64,000 nucleotides of DNA, from positions 27,053,254-27,117,253 of the forward strand of contig NC_087065.1 of NCBI RefSeq assembly GCF_963678635.1, given 5' to 3'. This DNA is from Symsagittifera roscoffensis. Its lineage: Eukaryota > Xenacoelomorpha > Acoela > Convolutidae. Both the position numbers and the translations under genes were made by a program. This document shows positions 31,118 to 41,690 of this stretch, in pieces; the stretch's first letter is position 1, and each line of letters starts with the position of its first letter. The notes beneath the pieces were generated by a model. It saw only the letters and a program-made list of their open reading frames with translations, was not told the origin of the DNA and made no database searches.

Positions 31118-31261
31118 CTAGAATAAGGATTTTTGCTGAATAAAGTAGAAATAACGACGAATTAATTTCGATTAGTGAAAACTTCAAACAAAACAATCCA
31201 TATTTGGTACTATTTCCATATATGGAAATCATGATGAGTCATACTATTTACCTACTTTTTC
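31118..31261. promoter_or_regulatory. M1/D divergent promoter with CArG palindrome and AP-1 site, B2
   Basis: A 143-bp head-to-head spacer. It carries CCATATTTGG (31198-31207), the 16-bp perfect palindrome TTTCCATATATGGAAA with CArG box CCATATATGG (31216-31225), and TGAGTCA (31235-31241), a perfect AP-1/TRE consensus, 9 bp further on. The same arrangement is in B3 and B5. Binding by SRF- and bZIP-type factors is inferred from consensus only. Confidence 0.5.
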
Positions 31262-31848
31262 ATGAAATTTACAATCATTTTTCTCATTTCTCTTAATTTG
31301 ATCAGTTTGCTCTTCAAAAAGTACTCAAGAAAAGAGTCTAGTCCCAGTTATATTGAATTCTCAAAAAATCAAACAAGAATTGGCAGAGTATTTGGTTCAA
31401 AAATTCTACAAGGGGAACATTTATTTTGAACCCTGCTTTCAACTATTAAACATTATTGATTTCGGACAATTTGAAAAGTCTCAACAAGTATAACTTAGTG
31501 AAAAAGAAAGAAAAGCATTATCCGCAATCCGGAATACTGTTTATCACACTGCTTGGAATCGTACCTATATATGGAGCCAAATCTGGTAAATAAACAATTA
31601 TGGATCAGGAGCTCGATATCTGTCATAGAGCGTAAGAAATAGCAACATACAACAGGAGGAGGGTGTGTGTCACAATCAAGAAGTACACTGTGAAGAAGCC
31701 GCGTTACATTCAGATTCGACTCTTCACTGCAAAGGAAAATGGAGACTTGAAGCAAGTTGCCTATATCAACTGAACTTTGAATGATTTTAAGGAACTGTCC
31801 AAAATTTTGGGAGACTCTATGATTGTTGATAATTGTAAAACTCAATAA
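31262..31848 (+). pseudogene. D, tandem PC4-like protein, unit B2
   Basis: ATG at 31262 with a hydrophobic start (MKFTIIFLISLNLISLLF), which may be a signal-like leader or just a secondary start. Then SPSYIEFSKNQTRIGRVFGS and a frame change, EKSQQV, TAA, LSEKERKALSAIRNTVYHTA, and the second repeat VCVTIKKYTVKKPRYIQIRL / FTAKENGDLKQVAYIN, TGA, TLNDFKELSKILGDSMIVDN. Pairing of 'SQQVYLSEKERKALSAI' with 'AYIN.TLN(E/D)FKEL' supports an internal duplication of a PC4-like unit. Confidence 0.5.
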
Positions 31849-32117
31849 TGCTTTGTGATGTTTTGTATGTTTGGTAATTGAAATATTATTGGATCATAAC
31901 AATTCAATTTTTCTTCACTGAAGTGTACAATTAGAGCTAGAAAAAATGAGGAAAAGTCCAACAAAACACACAATTTAATCGAAATTGAACTAAGACATTA
32001 AGCAATTATCAGTTGATTTTCCAGTATTTGCTTTAAAAAAATAAGAAAAACTTATTTAATCATTTCTTTTATCTAAATTCAAAATAAATTTTGTCTCATT
32101 TGAACAAAATTACCGAC
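31849..32117. other. Spacer D-E, no gene seen
   Basis: A+T-rich, conserved between units at the DNA level (for example TTCACTGAAGTGTACAATTA, which contains the inverted repeat TTCACTGAAGTG). No consistent frame. Confidence 0.4.
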
Positions 32118-32959
32118 ATGAATGTAGTTTTAGCTGAAAATTTTTTTGAGTTTCTGTTTTGCATTGGTTGTTTTTAGTTTTTTTGCCATCTTTTGAGGTT
32201 TTTATTTGCTGTATGAGTTTCTTAAAAAACAAATTAGAATCTAAATAGGGGAAAACATTTTATGGTTATTTTTAATACAAAATAAATTAAAATTGGTACA
32301 CAATTCGAGTTTTTTCAAGTATCTTTGCTTATTTAAGTACGAAGTGTGTTTCTATCAAAAGCGTTTTCTTTGTCTGAAATGGACATTCATCAGATTTTAA
32401 GGTTGAACTACTACAAAAAACTACAAGAGTGGTGAACAGCTGGAGTTGATGGAGATTGTATTTTCTTTTAACTTAAATAGAATTACAGAAAATTCAATAG
32501 TTTTGCTAAAGGGATGTAGAGGAGATTTCAGAAAAAAATTTCTGCCAAATTTATCAACAATGTTTTTATTTAGAAGAGTTCACTCAGATTGAGAGGTCGA
32601 TCAGTAAAAAACAAAACAATGGAAGAGCCTATGAAACAAAAAATTAAAGATAAGGAACATCATTTCGATTGTTGTTTTGAATTTGAGACAATTGCAAAAT
32701 CTAGATTTGTCAGATTATGTTTTAATCGATTATGCAAGTTTAAAAGACTTCCACTTGTTTATTTTACAAAATACCAAAAAAAAACAAAATTTTTTTATAT
32801 TTCGGTAATTTCTTTTTTCACTGGTTAGAAATAGACCAAATTAAAAAAATTTCGATCTCATTTATCTCACTTTGGTGTCAAATGTATATGTTAGTTATGT
32901 TGGAAAAATTCAATAAAACTCATAAATTGGAAGGTTTAAAAAAATTGCTTTTGTTCTGA
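32118..32959 (+). pseudogene. E protein, unit B2
   Basis: ATG at 32118, then blocks in several frames: MNVVLAENFFEFLFCIGCF, GKHFMVI, GTQFEFFQVSLLI, FLSKAFSLSEMDIHQILRLN / YYKKLQEW, VDGDCIFF, EEISEKNFCQIYQQCF, and a last open part KDKEHHFDCCFEFETIAKSR / FVRLCFNRLCKFKRLPLVYF / TKYQKK, FHWLEIDQIKKISISFISLW, TGA at 32957-32959. Near 280 residues if joined; many stops. The C-terminal part is Phe/Tyr/Lys-rich. Not recognised. It is found in all B units except B1. Confidence 0.4.
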
Positions 32960-32989
32960 TCTGAAATTATTTCTAAATCTAAATCTTTT

Positions 32990-33288
32990 CATTTTGATTA
33001 GTGAATACCACAAATATCACCTGTGTACGAATGCTCGAATCTGATTGGTTGATATCACAAATTTTGAAAACTCCCCGGTTAGCTCGGATGATTTTTATTT
33101 AAGCTTAGTTAAAAAGGTGATATCCATTCTGATTTTTTTCACATTGAACACACTTGGTGAAGAAAACTACATAACTATTTTTTAATTACTTTTAATAATT
33201 TTTTGAGACTATTCAATTCTTTTTATCCAAAAGACTTGGGCATTCTAAATCTACCATTTATTCTCAAGTTCTTTCTTTACTTATTGAG
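32990..33288 (+). promoter_or_regulatory. ZF upstream region, unit B2
   Basis: An inverted CCAAT box CTGATTGG (about 33041-33048) abuts GATATCAC (33051-33058), which is inverted as GTGATATC at 33117-33124. The inverted pair is kept in part in the other units, but the CCAAT core is changed there (CTGATAGG). About 170 bp before the ZF ATG. Confidence 0.4.
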
Positions 33289-33500
33289 ATGTCGTCACTG
33301 AAGAGAAACGAAAGAGTTGCATGTCTTGAATATGGCAGAGAATACACTCGCTTACACTCATCAAGACATCGTTAGCACTGTGGTAGTTTAGAGTGTCCAA
33401 TTTTTAAACTTCATACACATAGCAGCCAGTAACTGATTTTTTTATATCAAAAAGAAGTATTCTTCTTGTCAAATTAAATTTCTACATGGTGTTTGAAAGC
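33289..33500 (+). pseudogene. ZF, C2H2 zinc-finger segment, unit B2
   Basis: ATG at 33289: MSSLKRNERVACLEYGREYT / RLHSSRHR, TAG, HCGSLECPIFKLHTHSSQ, stop, then an FKKKHSSCQIK-like end. Alignment with the segment before polB (4770-5188): NRNE(K/R)V, C..C (second Cys is Tyr here, Cys in other units), R..RHR.(N/H)C, CP...., NFY..KKHSS versus NYHAAKKHAPS. The TAG lies where the polB-linked copy has Lys. This is the strongest protein-level link between array and Polinton. No polymerase follows. Confidence 0.6.
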
Positions 33501-33588
33501 ACACTCCGCAGTCTCCTAACACACTCAAATTAAGTTTTTGATAAAAAATTTTTCTAGTAATTAGTTTGAAGTAGTTTTGATACATTTC

Positions 33589-34405
33589 TCAAAGGTTTAC
33601 TTTTATGTGTGAGTTATTATAGGTTTGATATGTTAGGTAAACTGATATCAAAAATCAGATTTTTTGAGGAGTGTTTCGGCCAAGTAAACCCAATTATAAT
33701 GCTCCAACATCTTTTGAAAGATGATACATGAAGCATAAATCAAAAATTTGCTTTCAAGATCAATATTTCATTATTTTTATTTGAAAAAAAAAACAAAAAA
33801 AATTGATATAGAAAGATTTTGAGAGAAATTAGTATGAAGCTTGCTGAAAATTTCTAATCAAACTTGTATTTTAGCAGAGCCAGATAATGGATCTCTTAAT
33901 TATATGAAATTTAACTTAAAAAGTTTCAATTAGACGCACAGTAAATATTTTGTTCTGGTTAGCTTCAATTTTTTTTCAATTGAAAAATTACGTAGAACTA
34001 TAGAGTTTTTTTGCTTTTTAAATTTCGCAAAATTGTTCAATTGTTTCAGTTTGCACAATGATTTCTTTTTCTAAATCGATTTTTTTAAGAAGCGTTCTTT
34101 TAGAAGTATTTGGATGTTGCAGAAGTCAGGAACTAGGTCCACTTGCGTATTTCAACTTGCGAATTTTTTCAGATTATAAACAATAGAGCTGCTCTTAATT
34201 CGTTCTAAAAAGTCAGTGTAAAATAGAACTTTATATTCTGTCTTTTTATATGTACTTTTGAATGCTTTAACTAGCACCGATTCTTTCTCACTTAGACTTT
34301 TTTGAGAAAACTTCCGACACAAATCAAGAAAAAAATGCGATTTAAAAGCTATTTTGCAGTAAAGTGATAGTTATTGATATGCAAGAAAAGTGATAGCTGA
34401 AATAT
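33589..34405 (-). pseudogene. M2 protein, unit B2, longest copy
   Basis: A minus-strand gene without an initiating Met in the window. From 34405 downward one frame reads IFQLSLFLHINNYHFTAKIA / FKSHFFLDLCRKFSQKSLSE / KESVLVKAFKSTYKKTEYKV / LFYTDFLERIKSSSIVYNLK / KFAS, TGA (34152-34154), NTQVDLVPDFCNIQILLKER / FLKKIDLEKEIIVQTETIEQ. Then a frame change, NQNKIFTVRLIETF, and about 33.7 kb QKML-like, LIFDISLPNIS, ending HIKVNL-type with TGA at 33589-33591. ATATTTCAG on the coding strand just upstream of IFQL may be a 3' splice site, so the start may be in another exon. Unknown function; convergent with ZF. The first 250 bp are absent from all other units. Confidence 0.45.
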
Positions 34406-34552
34406 ATTATTCTAGCAGCTGATCAAGGGAAGCTAAAGGAAAACATGTTCAAAATACTTGGTAATAATTAGACGTTATCAGTTCTAATTTTTTCTCTGCC
34501 AGCAAATTGTTCGTTCAATTGATACTATTTTCTTCTAAATTCCCCAGTTCTG

Positions 34553-34584
34553 ACTTCATCCTCGTCCAGCTCTGCGTTCTATAG
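34553..34584 (+). repeat. 32-bp AC-derived patch at a rearrangement junction
   Basis: ACTTCATCCTCGTCCAGCTC through CTATAG equals an internal piece of AC (about 27846-27877), but here it is joined on the left to the M2 flank and on the right to the minisatellite. Confidence 0.8.
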
Positions 34585-35440
34585 GAAAAAAAATGAAAAG
34601 TTTTTTACATAGTGTCAAAAAAAATGAAACACTCTTTGCATTTTCTCAAAAAAAGTGAAACAATTTTCGCATCTTGTCGAAAAAAAAATTGAATCGCTTT
34701 TCGCATTTTGTCAAAAAAAGCGAAACACTTTTCACATATTACCAAGAAACTTGAAACACATTTTTGCATTTTTTCGGAAGAAGTATAACACTTTTCGCAT
34801 CTTGTCAAAAAAATTGTGAAAAAAAATTGAAACATCTGTCACATTTTGCCAAAAAAAGCGAAACATTTTTCGCATCTTGTCAAAACATTGAAACATTTTT
34901 CCATTTTGTAGAAAAAGTCAAAAAATTGTAAGCATTGTGTAAAAAAATCTGAAACTTTTTGCATTTTGTAGAAAAATTCAAAAAAGTTTTAGCATCCTGT
35001 CAAAACAATCATTAGTTTTCTTGCAGTGTTAATAAATTTAATTTATGAATTTTTGTTCAATAATTAATTAGTTAGAAAACTAAAAATTGCGAGTCTGCTG
35101 ATCGAAAACCACAGAAAACGAATGCATTAACATAGAAAAAAGCGGTTCAAGTCAACAATATAGAAATTTTCTTAGAAATAAGTCAACATGTTCTTTTTAC
35201 ATTAAATTGTTCACAATACTATAAAGGAAATAAACTAGAGTTTTGCATACTTTTTTAAACAACATGTTGTTGCACATTAGATGTTCTTGCCCAATTGTGA
35301 CAAGTTCAAAACAGTTTTTGCATCTTGGAAAAAACTTAATAATAATTTTGCATACTTGTCGAGAAAATCAACTCAAGCTCTACATCTTACAAAAATTTTT
35401 CAGAAAGTTTTTGCACACGTGTTAAAAACTACATAGACTT
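34585..35440. repeat. Family B minisatellite and spacer, unit B3
   Basis: Minisatellite 34.59-35.01 kb, spacer with GCATTAACATAG near 35.12 kb, TTTTTGCACACGTGTT near 35.41 kb. AC itself is missing from this unit. Confidence 0.7.
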
Positions 35441-35609
35441 TTAAGTGAGAAAGTGTTTGGGCTAGAATAAAGAAACACAATTCTTATAACAATTATTCAA
35501 GTATCAATAGAAAATTCGGTTGAAAAAAGCTGATACGAGAGATTGACATGATTCTCGACAGAGCTAGGAAGGTGTCTTTTGAATTATTTAGGCAAAAATT
35601 AATTCTACT

Positions 35610-35695
35610 AGAGAAAAAGACGTCTTAAAAATCTAAAGTACAGTGCAAGTTGTATAAAATTTTCACCAGAGAAAATGACGTCATTACCCATGTAC
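35610..35695 (+). promoter_or_regulatory. CRE-type pair, unit B3
   Basis: First box AAAAAGACGTC (shortened), second TGACGTCA at 35676-35683; CCAATCAG near 35822. Confidence 0.5.
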
Positions 35696-35853
35696 TTCTA
35701 GACTTTTCCAAATGTTATAATCAACACATTAACAACTAGATTTTTTTATTAAGAACTTACACATTACCTTTTAGAATTTTCTAAATCTTCCAAATTCTGG
35801 AAATATCCACTAAAATTTTAACCAATCAGAATTCCCGAATCAACACAGAGGCG

Positions 35854-36592
35854 ATGAGGTTGATGAAAAAATTTGACGTTTTTAAATGTTTTACTCAAGA
35901 CGTTTTTTAAATCAAGACAAAGATACGCAATCAAGGTTGTGATCAACAGTACTAGTTTTCAAATCTTCATGAAAAAAATTTTTAATTTAGGTTCAAATCA
36001 ACAAGAAATCTCTTTCTACAAAATCTCTCAGTAATGAAAAAGTCAACCAACTTTTCTCTTTTTTAATCAAAATGACAGAAATGCTCAATTTTTTTTGAAT
36101 GAAATCAGATAAGTTCTTCGTTTTTTAGAGATTGTAAGCAAAACTTATTCTAAGCTGGTAATCAAATAAGGCTCAAAAGACAAAAAATCATTTTGTTTGG
36201 AAATCTACCATAAATCAGTTCAAATTACCCAGATGAATAAAATTTTTAGAAGAAACTGTAATTACGGATTTTCATATTATTCAAAAGAAAAGTATTTTGA
36301 TGAATTTTTGAATCTGGGATACCGAAAAAAATTTCACTTGCTTACAAGTGAACATTTACTACGAATGACCATTTTTGAATAAATGGTTGAATTTGACATC
36401 TTTTACAGATATCCGAAGAAGTGCTTCATTCCCTTAAGAGTTTCTCTACTTGATAGGCGAAAAATTGAAATCATTCGTGATAAAAGGTATAAGAAAGGAA
36501 AATTTAAGATTCAACAGGGTATATTATCTCTGTTGAGAAGAAAAAAAGAACATGCAATTGAAGAAGAAAGCGACAAGGAACTCGAAAATTAA
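35854..36592 (+). pseudogene. P protein, unit B3, internally deleted
   Basis: ATG at 35854. A deletion near 36258 joins NKIFRRNC directly to NYGFSYYSKEKYFDEFLNLG, removing the IIIEWTSY...WRELES part seen in B1. The downstream frame is open: HLLTSEHLLRMTIFE, TAA, MVEFDIFYRYPKKCFIPLRV and the tail to 36592. Confidence 0.5.
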
Positions 36593-36779
36593 CTAAATTT
36601 TTTTTTCAAATATTTTTTTGTCTTTTTACACTTTTATTAAATTTTGCTATTTGTTTGTTAATTGATTTTTCTTTTCATTTGAATTAAGTGTTTTGGAACC
36701 AAAGCATGGTTTTTAAAGATTTATCAGTGTAAATTGTTACGAATACATTTAAAGACAATTGATTATTTTATCACAAAGC

Positions 36780-37357
36780 TTACATAATCATATGCACAGA
36801 ACCATGACAATCAATAAAGGAATCAATAATCTTGAACAAATCACATTCATATTTTGAGTTTTGTGCTTTTCAATTCTATCCAGAAACGCTGAACCGAGAG
36901 TTTGTGTGGAAACCAGTTTCTGGTTTGAGCGGAAATAATGTCTCTTAAATTTTTTCCGAATTTGTCGTTTCTTTGCAATACTTGGCATCTTTTTGGCTCC
37001 TTTCGATCGTAAATTATGTTGAACTGCTCAACTAAGCTGATTGAAAATTTCTCCGCTTGACGTAACAAAACTTGAATAGAATCTGCGTTTGAACAAATTG
37101 TAAAGACGGTCAGTTTCTTGATACATGTACATATATTTATCTAATCTCTGCAAAGTTTGACTAAGAGATGTTCTTATTAAAACCAAATGGAAATTACAAT
37201 TCTCCAAAGAGCATAAAAGGTTGTGGGTAGAGACACAATAATCATAGGTTACTATGTATTTTTCGTAAGAATCACTGGAAGCGGAAAAAAAAAGCGGGTT
37301 TTTTTTACAATAATCTGATTAAAAGCTGTGAAGAGCTTGACACATAGCAGCAGCCAT
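36780..37357 (-). pseudogene. M1, unit B3
   Basis: Minus ATG 37355-37357 (MAAAMCQAL), poly-T tract near 37300 breaks the frame; AKKRQIRKKFKRHYFRSNQK retained; stop 36780-36782. Confidence 0.5.
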
Positions 37358-37514
37358 CTAGAACAAGGATTTTTGCTGAAAATTGTGGACTTTTGTAGTA
37401 GAAATAACGACGACGCAATTTCGATTAGTGGAAATTTCAAACAAAACAATCCATAATTTGTACTACTTCCATATATGGAAATCATGATGAGTCATACTGT
37501 TTACTTACTTTTTC
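37358..37514. promoter_or_regulatory. M1/D divergent promoter, unit B3
   Basis: CArG CCATATATGG at 37469-37478 in the palindrome TTCCATATATGGAA; AP-1 TGAGTCA at 37488-37494. The second CArG (CCATAATTTG) has decayed. Confidence 0.45.
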
Positions 37515-38104
37515 ATGAAATTTACAATCATTTTTCTCATTTCTCTTATGTTGATTAGTTTGCTCTTCAAAAAAGTACTCAAGAAAAGAGACTAACCCCA
37601 GTTATATTGAATTCTCAAAAGATCAAACAAGAATTGGGAGATTTATTTGATTCCAAAAACCCTACAAGGGGAACATTTATTTCGAACCCTGCTTTCAACT
37701 ATTAAAAATTAATGATTTCGGACAATTTGAAAACTCCCAACAAGTATATCTTAGTGAAAAAGAAAGAAAAGCATTATCTGCAATCCTGAATACTGTTTTT
37801 CACACTGCTTGGAATCGTACCTATATATAGAGCCAAATCTGGTAAATAGTCAACAATGGATCAGGAGCTCGATATCTGTAATAGAGCGTAAGAAATAGCA
37901 ACATACATTATGAGGAGGGTGTGTGTCACAATCAAGAAGTACAATGTGAAGAAGCCGCGTTACATTCAGATTCGACTCTTCACTGCAAAGGAAAATGAAG
38001 GCTTGAAGCAAATTGCGTATATCAACTGAACTCTGAATGAATTTAAGGAACTGTCCCAAAATTTGGGAGACTTTATGTTTGTTGATAATTGTAAACCTCA
38101 GTAA
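37515..38104 (+). pseudogene. D, unit B3
   Basis: ATG at 37515. Repeat 1: IGRFI(W)-type, EPCFQLL, QQVYLSEKERKALSAILNTV; repeat 2: VCVTIKKYNVKKPRYIQIRL / FTAKENEGLKQIAYIN, TGA, TLNEFKELSQNLGDFMFVDN. TAA 38102-38104. Confidence 0.5.
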
Positions 38105-38379
38105 TGCCTTGTGATGCTTTGTATTTGTATGTTTTATAATTATATTACTATTGGATCAAAATAATTCAATTTTTCTTCACTGAAGTGTACAATTAGAGCT
38201 AGGAAAACTGAGGAAAAGTCCGACAAAACATACAATTTAATTGAAATTGAATTAAGACATTAAGCAATTATCAAATGATTTTCCAGTATTTGCTTTAAAA
38301 AATTCAGAAAAACTTATTTAATTACTGCTTTTATCTAAATTCAAAATAAATTTTGTCTCATTTGAACAAAATTACCGAC

Positions 38380-39225
38380 ATGAATGTAGTTTTAGCTGAA
38401 AATTTTTTTGAGTTTCTGTTTTGCATTGGTTGTTTTTAGTTTTTTTGCCATTTTTTGAGGTTTTTATTGGCTGTATGAGTTTCTTAAAAAACAAATTAGA
38501 ATCTACAAATGGGGAAAAACATTTTATGGTGATTGTTAATACAAAAGAATTTAAAAATGGTACACAATTCGAGTTTTTTCAAGTTTATTTGCTTATTTAA
38601 TACGAAGTGTGTTTCTATCAAAAGCGTTTTCAATGTCTGATAAGGACATTCATCAGAATTTAAGGTTGAACTACTACAAAAAACTACAAGAGTGGTGAAC
38701 AGGTGGAGTTGATGGAGATTGTATTATATTTAACTTGAATAGAATCACAGAAAGTTCAATAGTTTTGCTAAAAAGATGAAGAGGAGATTTCAGAAAAAAA
38801 AGTGTACTGCCAAGTTTTTTAACAATGTTTTTATTTAGAAGAGTTCACTCAGATTGAGAGGTCAATCAGTAAAAAACAAAACAATGGAAGAGCCTATGAA
38901 ACAAAAATTAAAGATAAGGAACATCATTTCGATTGCTGTTTTGAATTTGAGACAATTGCAAAATCTAGATTTGTCAGATTATGTTTTAATCGATTATGCA
39001 TGTTTAAAAGACTTCCACTTGTTTATTTTACAAAATACCAAAAAGAAAACAAAAATAATTTATATTTCGGTAATTTCTTTTTTCACTGGTTAGAAATAAA
39101 ACCAAATTAAAAAAATTTCGATCTCATTTATCTCACTTTGGCGTCAAATTTATATGTTAGTTATGTTAGAAAAATTCAATAAAACTCATAAATTGGGAGG
39201 TTTAAAAAAATTAGTTTTGTTCTGA
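38380..39225 (+). pseudogene. E, unit B3
   Basis: ATG at 38380. Same blocks as B2, with an extra frame change near 38925 so that the last part is read as LRQLQNLDLSDYVLIDYACL in the frame with an ATG and as FVRLCFNRLCMFKRLPLVYF in the conserved one. Confidence 0.4.
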
Positions 39226-39556
39226 TCTGAAATTATTTTTAAATCTAAAATTTTTAATTCTGATTAATGAATACCACAAACATCACCTTTGAACGAATGC
39301 TCGATTCTGATAGGTTGATATCAAAAATTTTAAAAACTCACCAGTTAGATCGGATGATTTTTATTTCAGCTTGGTTAAAAAGGTGATATCCATTCTTATT
39401 TGTTTTTCACGTTGAACACACTTGGTGAAGAAAACTACATAACTATTTTTTAATTACTTTTATTAATTTGTTGAGACTATTCAACTCTTTTTATCCAAAA
39501 CAATGGGGCATTCTAAATCTACCAAAAATTCTTAAGTTCTTTCTTTACTTATTGAG

Positions 39557-39770
39557 ATGTCGTCACTGAATAGAAACGAAAGAGTTGCATGTCTTGAATG
39601 TGGCAGAGAATACATTCGCTTACACTCATCAAGACATCGTTAGCACTGTGGCAGTTTAGAGTGTCCAAATTTTAAACTTCATACATATAGCAGCAAGTAA
39701 CTGAATTTTTATATCAAAAAGAACCATTCTTCTTGTCAAATTAAACTTCTACATGGTATTTGAAAGCACA
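39557..39770 (+). pseudogene. ZF, unit B3
   Basis: MSSLNRNERVACLECGREYI / RLHSSRHR, TAG, HCGSLECPNFKLHTYSSK, TAA, LNFYIKKNHSSCQIK. Finger 1 keeps C..C and H...(H)C; the TAG is shared with all units. Confidence 0.6.
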
Positions 39771-39779
39771 CTCCGCAGT

Positions 39780-40024
39780 CTCCTAACACACTCAAATTAA
39801 ATTTTTGATAGTTTTTTTTCTAGTAATTAGTATGAAGTAGTTTTGATGCATTTCTCAAAGGTTTACTTTTAAGTGTGAGTTATTGGAAAGTTTGTCATCA
39901 TTTGATTTGCTAGGTAAACTGATATGAAAAATCAGATTTTTTGAGGAGAGTTTCGGCGAAAAAAACCCAATAATAATGCTCCAACATCTTTTGGAAGATG
40001 ATACATGAATCATAAATCAAAAAG
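39780..40024 (-). pseudogene. M2 C-terminal remnant, unit B3
   Basis: The C-terminal ~80 codons of M2 in broken frames (LPDKSNDDKLSNNSHLKVNL-type). Ends at the junction with T3/AC promoter sequence (AAGTTTCTTAGTTTTACAG). Confidence 0.35.
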
Positions 40025-40487
40025 TTTCTTAGTTTTACAGCAATCAACTTTTGGCCATTTACTTTTGCGGTTGCTTTTGTGTATATTTTACTTATTTGGA
40101 AGATTTAAGCCCTTAAAAGAGCTCTCTGATTCGATACAACAAGAACAAAAAAGAAACTTTTTGTGATTGAAAACGATAATGTGTAAAAAGTTTCCGATTG
40201 AACACGACTTTTATATAAAAATTCCATAAAAGAAAGCTGAAATCTGATTGGACACGACTACAATCCAAATAAGGAAAATCAATTCTGATTGAATTAAACC
40301 ACATATTCGAGTTGAAAGATCCCCTCACTTCTAAGTAAAAATCTTTTTATTTTCAACTAAACTACCGTTAACTACCTCCTCTTTCAGCTCTAAGGAATTT
40401 AATTTCAAATTTTCTACCGTCAAATACTCCCTTTCTCAGCTCTAAATCATTCTTTTTTTTACTCTTTTACTCCACTTATTGCCTAAA
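40025..40487 (+). promoter_or_regulatory. T3 remnant and AC promoter, unit B4
   Basis: As in B2: TANNF-type remnant, GATTG(A/G)ACACGACT twice, duplicated CTACCGT(T/C)AA box (about 40360-40450). One GATTG box has a short deletion (GTGTAAAAAGTTTCCGATTG). Confidence 0.45.
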
Positions 40488-40979
40488 ACGATCTTCTCAG
40501 TGCAAAACAGCAACCTTATGTTCTGGGTAGAATTCTCGCCTAATCTAGTACAAACTCAAGTGCGATAAAAAGTCGCTGGAGTATTTTTTGCACGAATGGA
40601 TATCCCAATCCAAGTTTGGCACTTGGTGGAAATGATGCGCAGGGATTTCAACGAACATCACATAACGCAAGTTACCATGACAGAGAACCATTTTGGAGAA
40701 ATGCAAATGATGGAGGAAGGGGCTGAGCATGGGGGAATGAACTACCCCGACACTCCAGACTCTATATATGTGGCTCAACCAGTCGACGATTTTATCTTTC
40801 GTTGGGAGGAAGCAGAATCAGCCGAAAATCCCATCACAATAGATGAAGATGAGGGCTTTTCAGAAAAAATGACGCCTGCAGCTCTTTAGCAGCCACTTCA
40901 TCCTCGTCCAGCTCTGCGTTCTATAGAGAACCTCCAAAACTCTCGACAGCTCTATGATGAATTATATTTTTGTAATTAA
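40488..40979 (+). pseudogene. AC, unit B4
   Basis: Start codon changed to ACG (40488-40490), shared with B5. Frame from 40596 is open for 97 codons (MDIPIQVWHLVEMMRRDFNE, EEGAEHGGMNYPDTPDSIYV, VDDFIFRWEEAESAENP) and ends with TAG after TPAAL, shared with B5. Ancestral stop at 40977-40979. Confidence 0.55.
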
Positions 40980-41199
40980 TTGAATTTTTTTTTTTAGTTC
41001 ATTGTTTGTAATTAAATTCTTTAATTTCATTTTAATTATGAGAAGAGATGAGAAGTTCCGGGTAAACCATTGGAAAACAGTTAAAACTTAGTTTAGTGCT
41101 CCGAATTTGCACACATGTTGAGAAACTTGATTAGTTTTTGCACAGATATTAGAAAAAAAAGCACTCAAAAAATTGTACACTAGTAGAAAATATCTGATG

Positions 41200-41690
41200 A
41201 CTTTTGCTCCTTGTCAAAAAAACTCGATCCTTTTTCGCATTTTTTAGAAAAGACATGAAAAATTTTTTACATTTTGTCAAAAAAATTGAAACACTCTTCG
41301 CATTTTCTCAAAAAAAGTGAAACATTTTTCATACCTTGTCGAAAAAAAAATTGAATCACATTTCGAAAATTTGAAACCTTTTTCGTATATTGTGAAAAAA
41401 ATTGAAACAAATATGTTGAAACAAATATTGAAATCTTAGATGTTTTTGCACACTTGTGTTGAATTCTAGAAAATCAACTCAAGCTCTACTTCTTACAAAA
41501 TTTTTCAGAAGGTTTTTGCACACGTGTTAAAAACTACATAGATTTTTAAGTCAATATGTTTTTGGGCTGGAATAAATAAACAAATTTCTTATAACAATTT
41601 TTCAAGTATCAATGGAAAATTCGGTTTGAAAAAGCTGATACGAGAGATTGACATGATTCTCGACAGAGCTAGGAAGGTGTCTTTTATAAT
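41200..41690. repeat. Shortened minisatellite/spacer with truncated CRE region, unit B4
   Basis: Only about 200 bp of minisatellite remain; most of the conserved spacer is gone. At 41683 the sequence jumps from upstream of the CRE pair (GGAAGGTGTCTTTT) to the spacer after D (TTTTATAATTA), so CRE, P, M1 and D are absent. Confidence 0.7.

Noticed and set aside
32400-32500. GVDGDCIFF in E as an OTU-type catalytic start (DGxC)
   Set aside because: The cysteine position fits, but the following residues, frame and length do not, and no matching His block is visible downstream.
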